Below are positions 50,393-58,705 of a stretch of DNA of 64,000 nucleotides, one piece after another (the stretch's first letter is position 1; each line of letters starts with the position of its first letter). The position numbers and the translations under genes were made by a program. The stretch is from Rhizobium sp. BK313 (lineage in GTDB: Bacteria > Pseudomonadota > Alphaproteobacteria > Rhizobiales > Rhizobiaceae): positions 310,001 through 374,000 of the forward strand of contig NZ_JACHZQ010000001.1 of NCBI RefSeq assembly GCF_014193655.1. The letters run 5' to 3'. The notes beneath the pieces are model-generated. The model was not told the origin of the DNA and did not search any database. It worked only from the letters and a program-made list of their open reading frames with translations.

Positions 50393-50436
50393 TTGATCAT
50401 GATCTTAAAACCGCTTCGCACTTTTTGGGATCATGC
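50393..50436 (+). repeat. Dispersed rhizobial palindromic repeat, copy 2
   Basis: This element matches 5782-5826 over almost its whole length, with the inner left arm shortened by five bases. Outer arms are TGATCATGATC and GATCATGC; the core is AAAACCGCTTCGCACTTTTT. It lies between bdhA and xdhA, so it would be transcribed if the genes form one operon, and its hairpin could cut or attenuate the message. Confidence 0.7.
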
Positions 50437-50450
50437 TCGACCATCTATCG

Positions 50451-51227
50451 TTATTCCGCGGTCCAGCCACCGTCAATCGAGACGTGCGTGCCGGTGACCT
50501 GACGAGCATCGTCGCTGGCAAGATAGAGCGACAATGCTGCGATCTCTTCGGCCTTGACGAATTCATGCGTGGGCTGTGCCTTGAGGATGACCTCGCTCTT
50601 GACCTGCTCTTCCGTCATGCCGCGCGCCTTGGCTGTATCCGGGATCTGCGCTTCGACGAGAGGGGTCAAGACATAGCCGGGGCAGATGGCGTTGACGGTG
50701 ACGCCGAATTCGGCAAGCTCGAGCGCTGCCGTCTTAGTCAAGCCCATTATACCATGTTTTGCGGCGACATAGGCGGACTTGAAGGGCGAAGCGACGAGGG
50801 CGTGGGCCGAGGCGATGTTGATGATGCGGCCGTATTTCTTCGCCTTCATCAGCGGAATAGCGGCGCGGATGGTATGGAACGAGCTCGATAGGTTGATGGC
50901 AATGATCTGGTCCCACTTCTCGATCGGGAAGTCCTCGATCTTCTCCACATGCTGGATGCCGGCGTTGTTGACGAGGACGTCGACGCTGCCGAAGGTTGAA
51001 TTGGCTGTCGCGATCAGATCGGCGATCTCGGCGGGCTTGGTCATGTCGGCTGGATGGTAGATCACCTTGCCGCCACCAGACGCTTCGAGCGTGTTCCTGA
51101 TGGCATCGATTTCTTCGGGCTTGCCGAAGCCGTTGAGGACGATGTTTTCACCTTTGGCGGCGAAGGCGGTCGCGATGGCGAGGCCGATACCGCTTGTAGA
51201 ACCGGTGACAACGACTGTTCTTGCCAT
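50451..51227 (-). CDS. bdhA: D-3-hydroxybutyrate dehydrogenase
   Basis: This 258-aa short-chain dehydrogenase interconverts 3-hydroxybutyrate and acetoacetate in polyhydroxybutyrate turnover. It has the TGSTSGIGLAIA cofactor loop, NNAGIQ, the catalytic Ser in NIASAHALVAS, and Tyr/Lys in YVAAKHG. The C-terminal GTHVSIDGGW is also present. Length equals S. meliloti BdhA. AAGGAGAAG before the ATG at 51227 decides the start; a longer frame from 51380 overlaps the promoter region. It heads the xdh genes. The mix of storage-polymer and purine functions in one transcript is known from S. meliloti but not explained. Confidence 0.93.
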   Translation of the reverse strand: MARTVVVTGSTSGIGLAIATAFAAKGENIVLNGFGKPEEIDAIRNTLEASGGGKVIYHPADMTKPAEIADLIATANSTFGSVDVLVNNAGIQHVEKIEDFPIEKWDQIIAINLSSSFHTIRAAIPLMKAKKYGRIINIASAHALVASPFKSAYVAAKHGIMGLTKTAALELAEFGVTVNAICPGYVLTPLVEAQIPDTAKARGMTEEQVKSEVILKAQPTHEFVKAEEIAALSLYLASDDARQVTGTHVSIDGGWTAE

Positions 51228-51270
51228 GATCTTCTCCTTGGACGGCGCGGCTGATGTTGCAGCGCAATAG

Positions 51271-51294
51271 CGGTTTGAGGTTAGTCCCAAACCG
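51271..51294. promoter_or_regulatory. Inverted repeat upstream of bdhA
   Basis: CGGTTTG-N10-CAAACCG is a perfect inverted repeat 44-67 bases before the bdhA ATG, in the 233-base divergent region with glpK. It is a reasonable operator for bdhA. No regulator can be named. Confidence 0.4.
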
Positions 51295-51460
51295 GCGGAT
51301 ATGGCAATCGCATCGCTGCAAGACTCTTTTGCGACGGTTCGCTTCATATATTCGCGAGGTGGAATGAAGCATTTCCGCAAAAATTTCGTTTTGCTTTCTT
51401 TTCACATTCGTTTTGCTGCCGTATCTGTTGATTTGGGACAGGAACAATTGGGAGGAATGC

Positions 51461-52957
51461 ATGAGCGGTTATATCTTGGCGATCGACCAGGGTACGACGT
51501 CGACGCGGGCTATCGTTTTCGACGGTGACATGAAGATCGCCGGCATCGAGCAGAAGGAGTTCACGCAGCATTATCCGAAGCCTGGGTGGGTCGAGCATGA
51601 CCCGGAGGAAATTTGGGCCTCCGTCGTTTCGACCGTTAACAAGGCTATTGAGACGGCCGGCATTACTGCAAAGGATATCGCCGCTCTCGGTATCACCAAC
51701 CAGCGCGAAACCGTTGTGGTGTGGGACCGCAAGACCGGCAAGCCGATCCACAACGCCATCGTCTGGCAAGACCGCCGTACCGCAAGCTATTGCGAGAAGC
51801 TGAAGCGACAGGATCTGGAAAAGCTCTTCACCCGCCATACCGGACTGCTGCTCGATCCCTATTTTTCAGGCACCAAGCTGTCCTGGATGCTGGCCAATGT
51901 GAAAGGCGCCCGCGCGCGTGCCGCCAAGGGCGAGCTCTGCTTCGGCACCATCGACACCTTCCTGATCTGGCGGCTCACCGGCGGCAAGAGTTTTGTCACC
52001 GACGCGACCAACGCTTCTCGCACGCTGATGTACAATATCGGCAACAACGCGTGGGACGAAGATCTGCTCGAGATTCTGCGCGTTCCCGCCGCCATGCTGC
52101 CGGAGGTGAAGGACTGCGCCGCCGATTTCGGCGTTGCCGACACGTCGATCTTCGGGGCGGCGATTCCCATCCTCGGCGTCGCCGGCGATCAGCAGGCGGC
52201 GACCATCGGCCAGGCCTGCTTTGAGCGCGGCATGATGAAATCCACCTACGGCACCGGCTGCTTTGCGCTGCTCAACACCGGCACGGACATGGTGCGCTCG
52301 AAAAACCGCCTGCTGACCACCATCGCCTACCGGCTGAACGGAGAAACGACCTATGCGCTGGAAGGCTCGATCTTCATCGCCGGAGCGGCCGTACAATGGT
52401 TGCGCGACGGATTGAAGGCAATCAAGCGCGCCGCCGATTCCGACGGGCTGGCGGAAAAGGCCGATCCGATGCAGGAGGTCTATCTGGTGCCGGCCTTCAC
52501 CGGTCTCGGCGCGCCGCATTGGGATCCGGATGCCCGCGGCGCGATCTTCGGGCTGACCCGCAATACCGGCCCTGCGGAAATCGTCCGCGCTGCGCTGGAG
52601 GCTGTTTGCTACCAGTCGCGCGATCTGCTGGACGCCATGCATAAGGATTGGCGCAACGGCAGCGGCAAGGAGACCGTTTTGCGGGTCGACGGCGGCATGG
52701 TCGCCTCCGATTGGACGATGCAGCGGCTCGCCGATCTGCTCGACGCGCCCGTCGACCGTCCGACCATCCTCGAAACCACAGCACTCGGCGCCGCCTGGCT
52801 TGCCGGTAGCCGCGCCGGCGTCTGGCCAGACCGCAAGAGTTTTGCCAAGGCTTGGGCCCGGGACCGGCGCTTCGAGCCTGAGATGGACGAGAAGACACGG
52901 ACCGTGAAGCTGAAGGGATGGCGCGACGCAGTAAGACGGACATTGAGTACCGAGTAG
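51461..52957 (+). CDS. glpK: Glycerol kinase
   Basis: This 498-aa FGGY-family kinase phosphorylates glycerol to sn-glycerol 3-phosphate in the cytoplasm. Visible are the phosphate-binding [16 protein letters not shown], the WQDRRTA segment, [33 protein letters not shown] and [27 protein letters not shown] directly before the ATG at 51461 gives a very good ribosome-binding site; a longer frame from 51413 is not supported. No glpF or glpR gene is adjacent. It is divergent from bdhA with 233 bases between. Confidence 0.95.
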   Translation: MSGYILAIDQGTTSTRAIVFDGDMKIAGIEQKEFTQHYPKPGWVEHDPEEIWASVVSTVNKAIETAGITAKDIAALGITNQRETVVVWDRKTGKPIHNAIVWQDRRTASYCEKLKRQDLEKLFTRHTGLLLDPYFSGTKLSWMLANVKGARARAAKGELCFGTIDTFLIWRLTGGKSFVTDATNASRTLMYNIGNNAWDEDLLEILRVPAAMLPEVKDCAADFGVADTSIFGAAIPILGVAGDQQAATIGQACFERGMMKSTYGTGCFALLNTGTDMVRSKNRLLTTIAYRLNGETTYALEGSIFIAGAAVQWLRDGLKAIKRAADSDGLAEKADPMQEVYLVPAFTGLGAPHWDPDARGAIFGLTRNTGPAEIVRAALEAVCYQSRDLLDAMHKDWRNGSGKETVLRVDGGMVASDWTMQRLADLLDAPVDRPTILETTALGAAWLAGSRAGVWPDRKSFAKAWARDRRFEPEMDEKTRTVKLKGWRDAVRRTLSTE

Positions 52958-53136
52958 GCGCGGTTAAGAGGCAGCTCACCTAAGATTAGACTGTGTAAGA
53001 TTTCTTTATTTTCCTAATATAGCATGAAGCAGCGATAGTAAGCCGGGGAACGATTCAGCGACCTATGTCGTTGAAGCGGTTGTGGTTGGGCTCACCTGTC
53101 TTCGGGTGAACGCCTTTCGCGACTTCAGGGCGGGAC

Positions 53137-53946
53137 ATGGCAGCTAGTTTTACGGAATTGAAGAAACACCTTTATCGGAGCGTGAAATATTGGCTTTGCC
53201 GGCCGAAGCCTCCCACGCTCGTCGAGCCGTTTTCCGGACCCGTTGTCGTGGTCGGATCGGCGCCGGTGTCACACAAGCCCGCGGATTTCGACAGAACGTT
53301 CAAGGTCATCACCATCAACGGCTCTCAGGTCGTGACAAAGGCCTGGGGTATCGAGGCGCCGGATGTCACGTTCGTGCAATTCAACCAGATCGAGGGGACG
53401 AATACCAACGCCGTCGAAGTGCGCCGCGTCCTCAGTGGCGAGCGGACGAAGAAGCTTTACGTTCTGCTCTGGCGAAAAGGGCGCGAGCGGCTGGAGGACG
53501 GGCTGAAAGCTTTCGACTATCGATACGACAATCTTGAAATCGTCGATCGCTATAAGCGTATGGCGCTTCTCGACCTGGTTGGCGGCGTAAGATGCAGCGA
53601 ACTGGGTGCGGACGACAAATGTTCGAACGGCATCAATGCCGTGCTCTTCGCGCTCTATAACGGTGCCACCGCGGTGATCATCACCGGAATCAATCCCGCT
53701 TCCGGTGGGCATATCTACAACCACGCAAATCTGGCCCGGCTGCACATTCAAAGGGATAGGGAAATTCTGTTGCGGTTGATGGAGCGGGGTTATCCGGTCT
53801 TTACGGCCGATCCAACCGTATCGGAATCCCTCGGATTGCCATTGTGGGACGGCAAGGCCCCCGCCCGACAGGAGTCGGAAAGCCCTGAAAAGTCTGCACG
53901 TCCGGCCTCAAAACGGGCTACTCTCTTGACTCCATCCCTGCGTTGA
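53137..53946 (+). CDS. Glycosyltransferase-like protein, sialyltransferase-fold (GT42/GT29-like) candidate
   Basis: I do not recognise this 269-aa protein with certainty. It begins with a basic amphipathic segment (residues 1-25), then a nucleotide-site-like GPVVVVGSAPVSHKP and FKVITINGSQVV. The later part has CSNGINAVLFALYNGATAVIITGINPAS with GHIYNHANLARLH and PVFTADPTVSESLGLPLWDG. The order (glycine-rich loop, short strand ending in Asn, later helix plus ITGI strand followed by His) resembles bacterial sialyltransferases of the Campylobacter Cst type. AGGGCGGG precedes the ATG. The C-terminal 30 residues are polar and probably disordered. No other polysaccharide gene is adjacent. Confidence 0.6.
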   Translation: MAASFTELKKHLYRSVKYWLCRPKPPTLVEPFSGPVVVVGSAPVSHKPADFDRTFKVITINGSQVVTKAWGIEAPDVTFVQFNQIEGTNTNAVEVRRVLSGERTKKLYVLLWRKGRERLEDGLKAFDYRYDNLEIVDRYKRMALLDLVGGVRCSELGADDKCSNGINAVLFALYNGATAVIITGINPASGGHIYNHANLARLHIQRDREILLRLMERGYPVFTADPTVSESLGLPLWDGKAPARQESESPEKSARPASKRATLLTPSLR

Positions 53947-53988
53947 TCGTGCAATCGTTCGTCTTTCCGACGAATGAGGAGATCAGCC

Positions 53989-54396
53989 ATGGTGTCCGTG
54001 ACCGTTGAATTGCGCAATGTCGAGGATACGCAGGCGGCGTTGGGCTGGGCCGGCGGCCACACCGTTGTCGTCGACCGTCCGCCAGGCCGTGCCGGCGGGC
54101 AGGGGCTTGGTTTCAATGGTGCGCAACTGCTGGGATTGGCGATCGGCGGATGTTTCTGCAACGATCTGCACTATGTTGCAGCCGAGATGGGTGTCGGGTT
54201 GGGAAAAATCTCCATCTCCGTGCGCGTGGACCTGGAGAGCGACCTGTCGTTTACCAAGGCTGCGACGATGACGGTATCATGCGAGACGCTCGACGGTTCC
54301 GATCCTCAGCCGGTGATCGATCAGGCCAAGGCGAGATGCATGGTCAGCAATTCGCTGAAGAGGGGAATTCCGGTCGCAATCGAGGCGGTCACATAG
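53989..54396 (+). CDS. OsmC/Ohr-family protein
   Basis: This 135-aa protein has the OsmC fold: an N-terminal strand region, GAQLLGLAIGGCFCNDLHYVA with the first redox cysteine, and the second in KARCMVSNSL. OsmC proteins reduce organic hydroperoxides with these two cysteines in the cytoplasm. GAGGAG 9-14 bases before the ATG at 53989 decides the start; the ATG at 53974 would overlap it. Whether this copy acts on peroxides or is one of the divergent OsmC-like groups is not clear from sequence. Confidence 0.83.
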   Translation: MVSVTVELRNVEDTQAALGWAGGHTVVVDRPPGRAGGQGLGFNGAQLLGLAIGGCFCNDLHYVAAEMGVGLGKISISVRVDLESDLSFTKAATMTVSCETLDGSDPQPVIDQAKARCMVSNSLKRGIPVAIEAVT

Positions 54397-54447
54397 GCGC
54401 GCGACCGAAGGCTAACGCCCATCATCGTTCCGTGCCAAAATCCCGGC

Positions 54448-55395
54448 ATGGAATCACTTGATCGAACCGAATCCGACCGCGTTCTCATGCCGCCGCCGCT
54501 CCGGCGCGGCGACAGAGTCCGTTTCGTTTCGCCTGCAAGCCCGCCCGACAAGGACCTTATTTTAAGGCATGCTGAAATGCTGAAGAGCTGGGGGCTCAAC
54601 GTCGATTTCGGCGAACATGCTTTTTGCAAGCAGGACTATCTTGCTGGGACGGATGAGGAGCGATTGGCGGATTTCAATGCCGCGCTCCGTGATCCCGAGG
54701 TTCGGGCGATCTTCGCCACGCGCGGCGGCAAAGGGTCTTACCGCATCGCCGACCGGCTGGATTTCGCGGCAGTCCGGCGTGATCCGAAGTTTCTCATCGG
54801 TTTCAGCGATATCACCATGTTACATCTCAGCCTGTGGAAGCACTGCCGGCAGGTCGGTATCCATGGCGCGCTTTTCGTCAACGAGGGCGAACAGGATGTC
54901 AGCGTGGAAACCAGCAGTTCCCTTCGTCGGGCGCTCATGACTTCAGAGGATATCGTCATCCGCTCGCGCCCCGAGGAGCCGACGTCGGCTCTGACGACCG
55001 AGGGAGCGGTCACCGGGCGATTGATCGGCGGCAATCTCGATATGGTCGCTACGGCGGCCGGCTGGGCCTTGCCGGATTTGCGCGGTGCCATCCTGTTGCT
55101 TGAAGCCGTCAACATGTATCGCGGGCAGGTGGACCGGCAGTTGACGATGTTGCGTAAGGCGGGGCATTTGAATGGTCTGGCAGGTGTTGCGATTGGCCAA
55201 TTCACCCGCTTTGAATTCGACCGCCGTTTCTCGGTCATCGATATCCTGCGCGAACATCTCGATGCACTCGGCGTGCCGGTGCTCGGTGGCCTGCCGCTTG
55301 GACATGGACCTAGTCCGTCGAGCGTGCCGATCGGCGCGGTTGCTGTCCTGGATGCAAAAGCTGGGGCGCTAATGGTCCGGCGCGGCGGCGTGTAG
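54448..55395 (+). CDS. LD-carboxypeptidase (S66 family, LdcA/MccF-like)
   Basis: This 315-aa serine peptidase matches the S66 family, which removes the terminal D-alanine from muropeptide tetrapeptides or, in MccF, inactivates microcin C. The Ser-Glu-His triad is Ser120 (IGFSDITML), Glu219 (LLLEAVN) and His286 (LGHGPSPSS). The opening GDRVRFVSPASPP and ATRGGKGSYRI are characteristic. No signal peptide is seen, consistent with cytoplasmic peptidoglycan recycling. The ATG at 54448 has no strong ribosome-binding site; an in-frame ATG at 54487 is an alternative. Confidence 0.88.
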   Translation: MESLDRTESDRVLMPPPLRRGDRVRFVSPASPPDKDLILRHAEMLKSWGLNVDFGEHAFCKQDYLAGTDEERLADFNAALRDPEVRAIFATRGGKGSYRIADRLDFAAVRRDPKFLIGFSDITMLHLSLWKHCRQVGIHGALFVNEGEQDVSVETSSSLRRALMTSEDIVIRSRPEEPTSALTTEGAVTGRLIGGNLDMVATAAGWALPDLRGAILLLEAVNMYRGQVDRQLTMLRKAGHLNGLAGVAIGQFTRFEFDRRFSVIDILREHLDALGVPVLGGLPLGHGPSPSSVPIGAVAVLDAKAGALMVRRGGV

Positions 55396-55474
55396 TTTTC
55401 TCCTGCGATAATTTTTGACGCGCCGTGTCGGCGCAGGCGATACTCTTTCGTCTTTATAAAAGAAGGATGTCCTG

Positions 55475-55849
55475 ATGCTCTATGCGATCCTATGCTACAA
55501 CGACGAAGACACCGTGTTTTCCTGGTCCAAGGAAGAGGAGCAGGTGACGATGGACCGGTTGATCGCGGTGCAGGCGCCGCTCGGTGAAGCCGGCAAGCTC
55601 GGCCCGGTCGCCCGGCTGATGCCGACAACGGCGGCAACGACGCTGCGCAAGGGCAAGAACGAGCCGCTCATCATCGACGGACCCTTCGCCGAGACGAAGG
55701 AACAATTGCTGGGCTTCTATGTCATCGACTTTGAGACGCTTGACGAAGCGATTGAATTTTCAAAGAAACTGGCCATCGCCAATCCTGGTGCCGGCTCCTA
55801 TGAGATCCGCCCGCTTCATGCCTTTAGACCGGGGACGATGGCAACATGA
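55475..55849 (+). CDS. DGPF/YCII-domain protein, ECF42 partner
   Basis: This 124-aa protein has the DGPF signature (IIDGPFAETKEQLLGFYVID) and opens MLYAILCYNDED. DGPF proteins are the conserved partners of ECF42 sigma factors and probably sense or transmit the activating signal; there is no anti-sigma factor in such loci. AAGGATG precedes the ATG. Its last four bases overlap the sigma factor start (ATGA), so the two are coupled. Confidence 0.92.
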   Translation: MLYAILCYNDEDTVFSWSKEEEQVTMDRLIAVQAPLGEAGKLGPVARLMPTTAATTLRKGKNEPLIIDGPFAETKEQLLGFYVIDFETLDEAIEFSKKLAIANPGAGSYEIRPLHAFRPGTMAT

Positions 55850-57102
55850 CGGATCTAGCCTGGATCGATATCGCGTTCACCAACGCCCGGCCGCAGGTGC
55901 TCGGCGCGTTGCTGCGGTATTTCCGCAATCTCGACATTGCCGAGGAAGCGTTTCAGGAGGCCTGCCTCAGGGCATTGAAGACATGGCCGGACAAGGGGCC
56001 GCCCCGCGATCCCGTTGCCTGGCTGATCTTCGTCGGCCGCAACAGCGGCATCGACGCGGTGCGCAAGCAGTCGAAGACGCAAGGCTTGCCGGACGAAGAG
56101 GCGATCTCCGATACTGGCGACGCCGAAAGCGATCTTGCAGACCGGCTCGACGGCTCCAACTATCGTGACGATATTCTGCGGTTGCTGTTCATCTGCTGTC
56201 ACCCCGACCTGCCGGCGACGCAACAGATCGCGCTGGCGCTGCGCGTCGTCTCCGGTCTTAGGGTGGCGCAGATCGCTCGTGCCTTTCTCGTCAGCGAAAG
56301 CGCGATGGAGCAGCGCATCACCCGCGCCAAAGCGCGTGTTGCTGCTGCCGGCATGCCTTTCGAGACGCCGGGTGCCGTCGAGCGGGCCGAGCGCGTGGCG
56401 CTGGTCAGTGCCATGATCTATCTCATCTACAACGAGGGCTATTCCGCCGGCGGGCCGGGCCGCGAGGCTTCTGCCTTTGCCGATGAGGCGATCCGATTGG
56501 GACGACTGTTGCTGCGCATCTTTCCGGCAGAGCCGGAGATCATGGGTCTGCTGGCGCTGATGCTGCTGCAGCAATCGCGAAATACGGCCCGCTTCGATGC
56601 AGACGGCCAGATCATCCTGCTGGAGGAACAGGACCGGTCGCTCTGGAACCGCAAATTGATCGACGAGGCGCTTGCTCTGCTCGACAAGGCAATCCGCCAT
56701 CGCCGCCCCGGACCCTATCAGCTTCAGGCCGCGATCGCGGCGCTGCATTCCAGGGCCAAGCGGGCCGAGGATACGGACTGGGCGGAGATCGATCTGCTCT
56801 ATCAAACGCTGGAGCGGCTGCACCCGTCGCCGGTCGTCACCCTGAACCGCTCTGTCGCTGTTGCCAAACTCAAGGGACCGGAGGAGGCGCTGGCATTGGT
56901 CGAGCCGCTGACGGACAAACTCGATTGCTATTTTTACTTTCACGGGCTTCGGGGCGCATTGCTTGCGCAGTTGGGCCGGCCGCACGAGGCGCACATTGCC
57001 TTCGATCGTGCCATCGCGCTTGCCCATTCACCCGCCGAAGCTGCCCATATCCGTCATCAGCTCGATCGCCTCAGCGCGGCGGCCCCGGCAGTCGCAAAAT
57101 AA
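55846..57102 (+). CDS. ECF42-type sigma factor with C-terminal TPR-like extension
   Basis: This 418-aa protein has an ECF sigma core in residues 1-170: region 2 (IDIAFTNARPQVLGALLRYF to PVAWLIFVGRNSGIDAVRK) and region 4 (LALRVVSGLRVAQIARAFLVSESAMEQRITRAK). A roughly 240-residue helical extension follows, with TPR-like character (for example LHPSPVVTLNRSVAVAKLKGPEEALALVE). The family hallmark LIYNEGYSA is at about residue 195. ECF42 factors carry this extension instead of a separate anti-sigma, and it controls activity. The DGPF gene upstream is the standard partner. Downstream SRPBCC and DoxX genes are probable members of the regulon. Confidence 0.92.
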   Translation: MTDLAWIDIAFTNARPQVLGALLRYFRNLDIAEEAFQEACLRALKTWPDKGPPRDPVAWLIFVGRNSGIDAVRKQSKTQGLPDEEAISDTGDAESDLADRLDGSNYRDDILRLLFICCHPDLPATQQIALALRVVSGLRVAQIARAFLVSESAMEQRITRAKARVAAAGMPFETPGAVERAERVALVSAMIYLIYNEGYSAGGPGREASAFADEAIRLGRLLLRIFPAEPEIMGLLALMLLQQSRNTARFDADGQIILLEEQDRSLWNRKLIDEALALLDKAIRHRRPGPYQLQAAIAALHSRAKRAEDTDWAEIDLLYQTLERLHPSPVVTLNRSVAVAKLKGPEEALALVEPLTDKLDCYFYFHGLRGALLAQLGRPHEAHIAFDRAIALAHSPAEAAHIRHQLDRLSAAAPAVAK

Positions 57103-57201
57103 TCGGAAAATTAGCCTCACGCATGTCGGGAAGAGGCTGCTTTCGGCGTCCTTGAGGCATAGGCCGATCAGGCCGTTTCAGACGAAAGAAAGGAACACGA
57201 C

Positions 57202-57672
57202 ATGACCGAACGGAATACCCGCCACGAGCTTTCTCTCACCCGCGTCATCGACGCACCGCGGGAGAAGATCTTCCGCTGCTGGACGGAAGCGGTGCTTGTG
57301 AAGCAATGGTTTGCACCACTGCCCTGGACGACTTCGGCGGCCAAACTCGACGTTCGTACCGGCGGCACAAGCTCAGTCACCATGCGCAGTCCCGAGGGTG
57401 AGGATTACCCGAACGTCGGCGTCTATCTCGAGGTGGTGCCGAATGAGCGGATCGTCTTCACGGATGCCTTCACCAGTGCTTGGGTGCCGTCGGCCAAACC
57501 CTTCATGGTGGGCACCATCCAGCTCGACGATCTCGGCGACGGCAAGACTCGCTATACCGCGACAGTCCTGCATTGGACGGCGGAAGATCGCGAAGCGCAT
57601 GAAAAGATGGGTTTTCATGAGGGGTGGGGCCAATGCACCGACCAACTGGCGGCTCTTGCTGCGAAACTCTGA
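57202..57672 (+). CDS. SRPBCC (AHSA1-like) domain protein
   Basis: This 156-aa protein is a full-length AHSA1-type SRPBCC protein: SLTRVIDAPREKIFRCWTE, VKQWFAPLPWTT, the central GVYLEVVPNERIVFTDAF, and the late TATVLHWTAEDREAHEKMGFHEGWGQ. The last segment is diagnostic for the family. It binds an unknown hydrophobic ligand. AAAGGAAC precedes the ATG. It lies 99 bases after the ECF42 gene on the same strand; SRPBCC genes are frequent targets near ECF42 and ArsR regulators. Confidence 0.88.
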   Translation: MTERNTRHELSLTRVIDAPREKIFRCWTEAVLVKQWFAPLPWTTSAAKLDVRTGGTSSVTMRSPEGEDYPNVGVYLEVVPNERIVFTDAFTSAWVPSAKPFMVGTIQLDDLGDGKTRYTATVLHWTAEDREAHEKMGFHEGWGQCTDQLAALAAKL

Positions 57673-57702
57673 ATTTCTGATTCAATTCCGGGGGATACAG
57701 CA

Positions 57703-58116
57703 ATGTCCTATGCAACAGAATCACCGTCCAGCTCGCGGGTACAGCGTGTGGCCGGCACTATTCTCAGCGGCTTGATTGTCGCCTTTCTTATTTTCGACGG
57801 CGTCATCAAGCTCATTCCTTTGCCTGTCGTCACAGAGACGATGGCAGCGCTCGGCTATTCCGGCGATCCGGCTTTGGCGCGGCTGCTCGGCGTCATCACG
57901 CTTGTCTGCGCCGTTCTCTATGCCATTCCGCAGACGTCGGTTCTCGGGGCGATCCTCCTTACTGGTCTGCTCGGCGGGGCGATGGCGACGCATCTCCGGG
58001 TCGCTAGCCCGGTGTTCTCGCATCTGCTGTTCGGTCTTTATCTCGGCGTCATCGCCTGGGGCGGACTCTATCTACGCTATGAAGCAGTTCGAAAAATGAT
58101 TCCGTTTATGCGCTGA
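57703..58116 (+). CDS. DoxX-like membrane protein
   Basis: This 137-aa protein has four hydrophobic helices (about residues 17-34, 58-73, 77-95 and 106-120) in the pattern of DoxX-like family proteins: GLIVAFLIFDGVIKLIPLPVV, then MAALGYSGDPALARLLGVITL. Function in this family is unclear; members take part in oxidative-stress or quinone-linked membrane complexes. GGGGGATACAG precedes the ATG. It follows the SRPBCC gene by 30 bases, so it is probably in the same transcript and possibly under the ECF42 factor. Confidence 0.85.
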   Translation: MSYATESPSSSRVQRVAGTILSGLIVAFLIFDGVIKLIPLPVVTETMAALGYSGDPALARLLGVITLVCAVLYAIPQTSVLGAILLTGLLGGAMATHLRVASPVFSHLLFGLYLGVIAWGGLYLRYEAVRKMIPFMR

Positions 58117-58138
58117 AGCTGTTGATTTTGGATTCGAT
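58097..58138 (+). repeat. Direct repeat flanking the acetyltransferase gene, copy A
   Basis: TGATTCCG, then about 15 variable bases, then GTTGATTTTGGATTCGATTT. A related segment occurs at 58706-58748 in the same orientation. The match is strongest over the last 20 bases. Copy A starts inside the DoxX-like gene. Confidence 0.45.
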
Positions 58139-58143
58139 TTGAT

Positions 58144-58180
58144 ATGGCTCGCTCCCTCATCTGTTCGTGGAGCGAGCCAT
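58144..58180 (+). promoter_or_regulatory. Hairpin enclosing the ribosome-binding site and start codon of the GNAT gene
   Basis: ATGGCTCGCTCC (58144-58155) and GGAGCGAGCCAT (58169-58180) form a perfect 12-bp stem over a 13-base loop. The right arm contains both the GGAG ribosome-binding site (58169-58172) and the first two bases of the ATG (58179-58181). If transcribed, the fold would block translation until melted or opened by another factor. Confidence 0.6.
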
Positions 58181-58691
58181 GCCACAAGTCATCATCGCAC
58201 CGGTCAGGCAATCGGATGCCGGCGAACTGATTGCGGCGAATGTCGCGAGCCGCGCTTACCATGAGCCATGGGCCTACCCTTTCGTGGATCGGGATGGCTT
58301 CGACGCCTGGTTCGGGCAGACCGTGACGGGATCCAATATCGGCCTGGTCGCGCGCGACGCCGGCTCAGGCGGCATTGTCGGGGTGGTCAATATCAGCCAG
58401 ATGGTCTGGGGTGGTTTCCGTAGCGCCTTTCTCGGCTATCACGGTATGGTGGCCTTTGCCGGCCAAGGTTTCATGACCGAGGCGTTGCGTCTGGCGATCG
58501 CCCACGGTTTCGACGATGTCGGCTTGCATCGGCTGGAGGCGAATATCCAGCCTGCGAACCATACCTCCATCGCGTTGGTGCAAAGGCTCGGCTTCCGCAA
58601 GGAGGGATTCTCGCCCAAATATCTGAAAATCGGTGGAGTCTGGTGCGATCATGAGCGCTGGGCTTTGCTGGCGGATGACCCACGCCTTTGA
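58179..58691 (+). CDS. GNAT acetyltransferase, RimJ/RimL type
   Basis: This 170-aa acetyltransferase shows the RimJ/RimL pattern: the RSAFLGYHGMVAFAGQGFMTEALRLAI core with acetyl-CoA-site glycines, HRLEANIQPANHTSIALVQRLGFRKEG, and the C-terminal YLKIGGVWCDHERWALL. Such enzymes acetylate protein N-termini, amino-sugars or antibiotics. The ATG at 58179 is chosen (GGAG 6 bases away) over a GTG at 58167. Both site and start lie in the right arm of a perfect hairpin. Short direct repeats flank the gene. Confidence 0.87.
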   Translation: MPQVIIAPVRQSDAGELIAANVASRAYHEPWAYPFVDRDGFDAWFGQTVTGSNIGLVARDAGSGGIVGVVNISQMVWGGFRSAFLGYHGMVAFAGQGFMTEALRLAIAHGFDDVGLHRLEANIQPANHTSIALVQRLGFRKEGFSPKYLKIGGVWCDHERWALLADDPRL

Positions 58692-58705
58692 TGTTCAACA
58701 TGAGG

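Noticed and set aside
48936-50396. A 486-codon open frame opposite xdhA
   Set aside because: It is antisense to two iron-sulfur motifs and an FAD domain and looks like translated noise rich in Arg, Asp and Gly.
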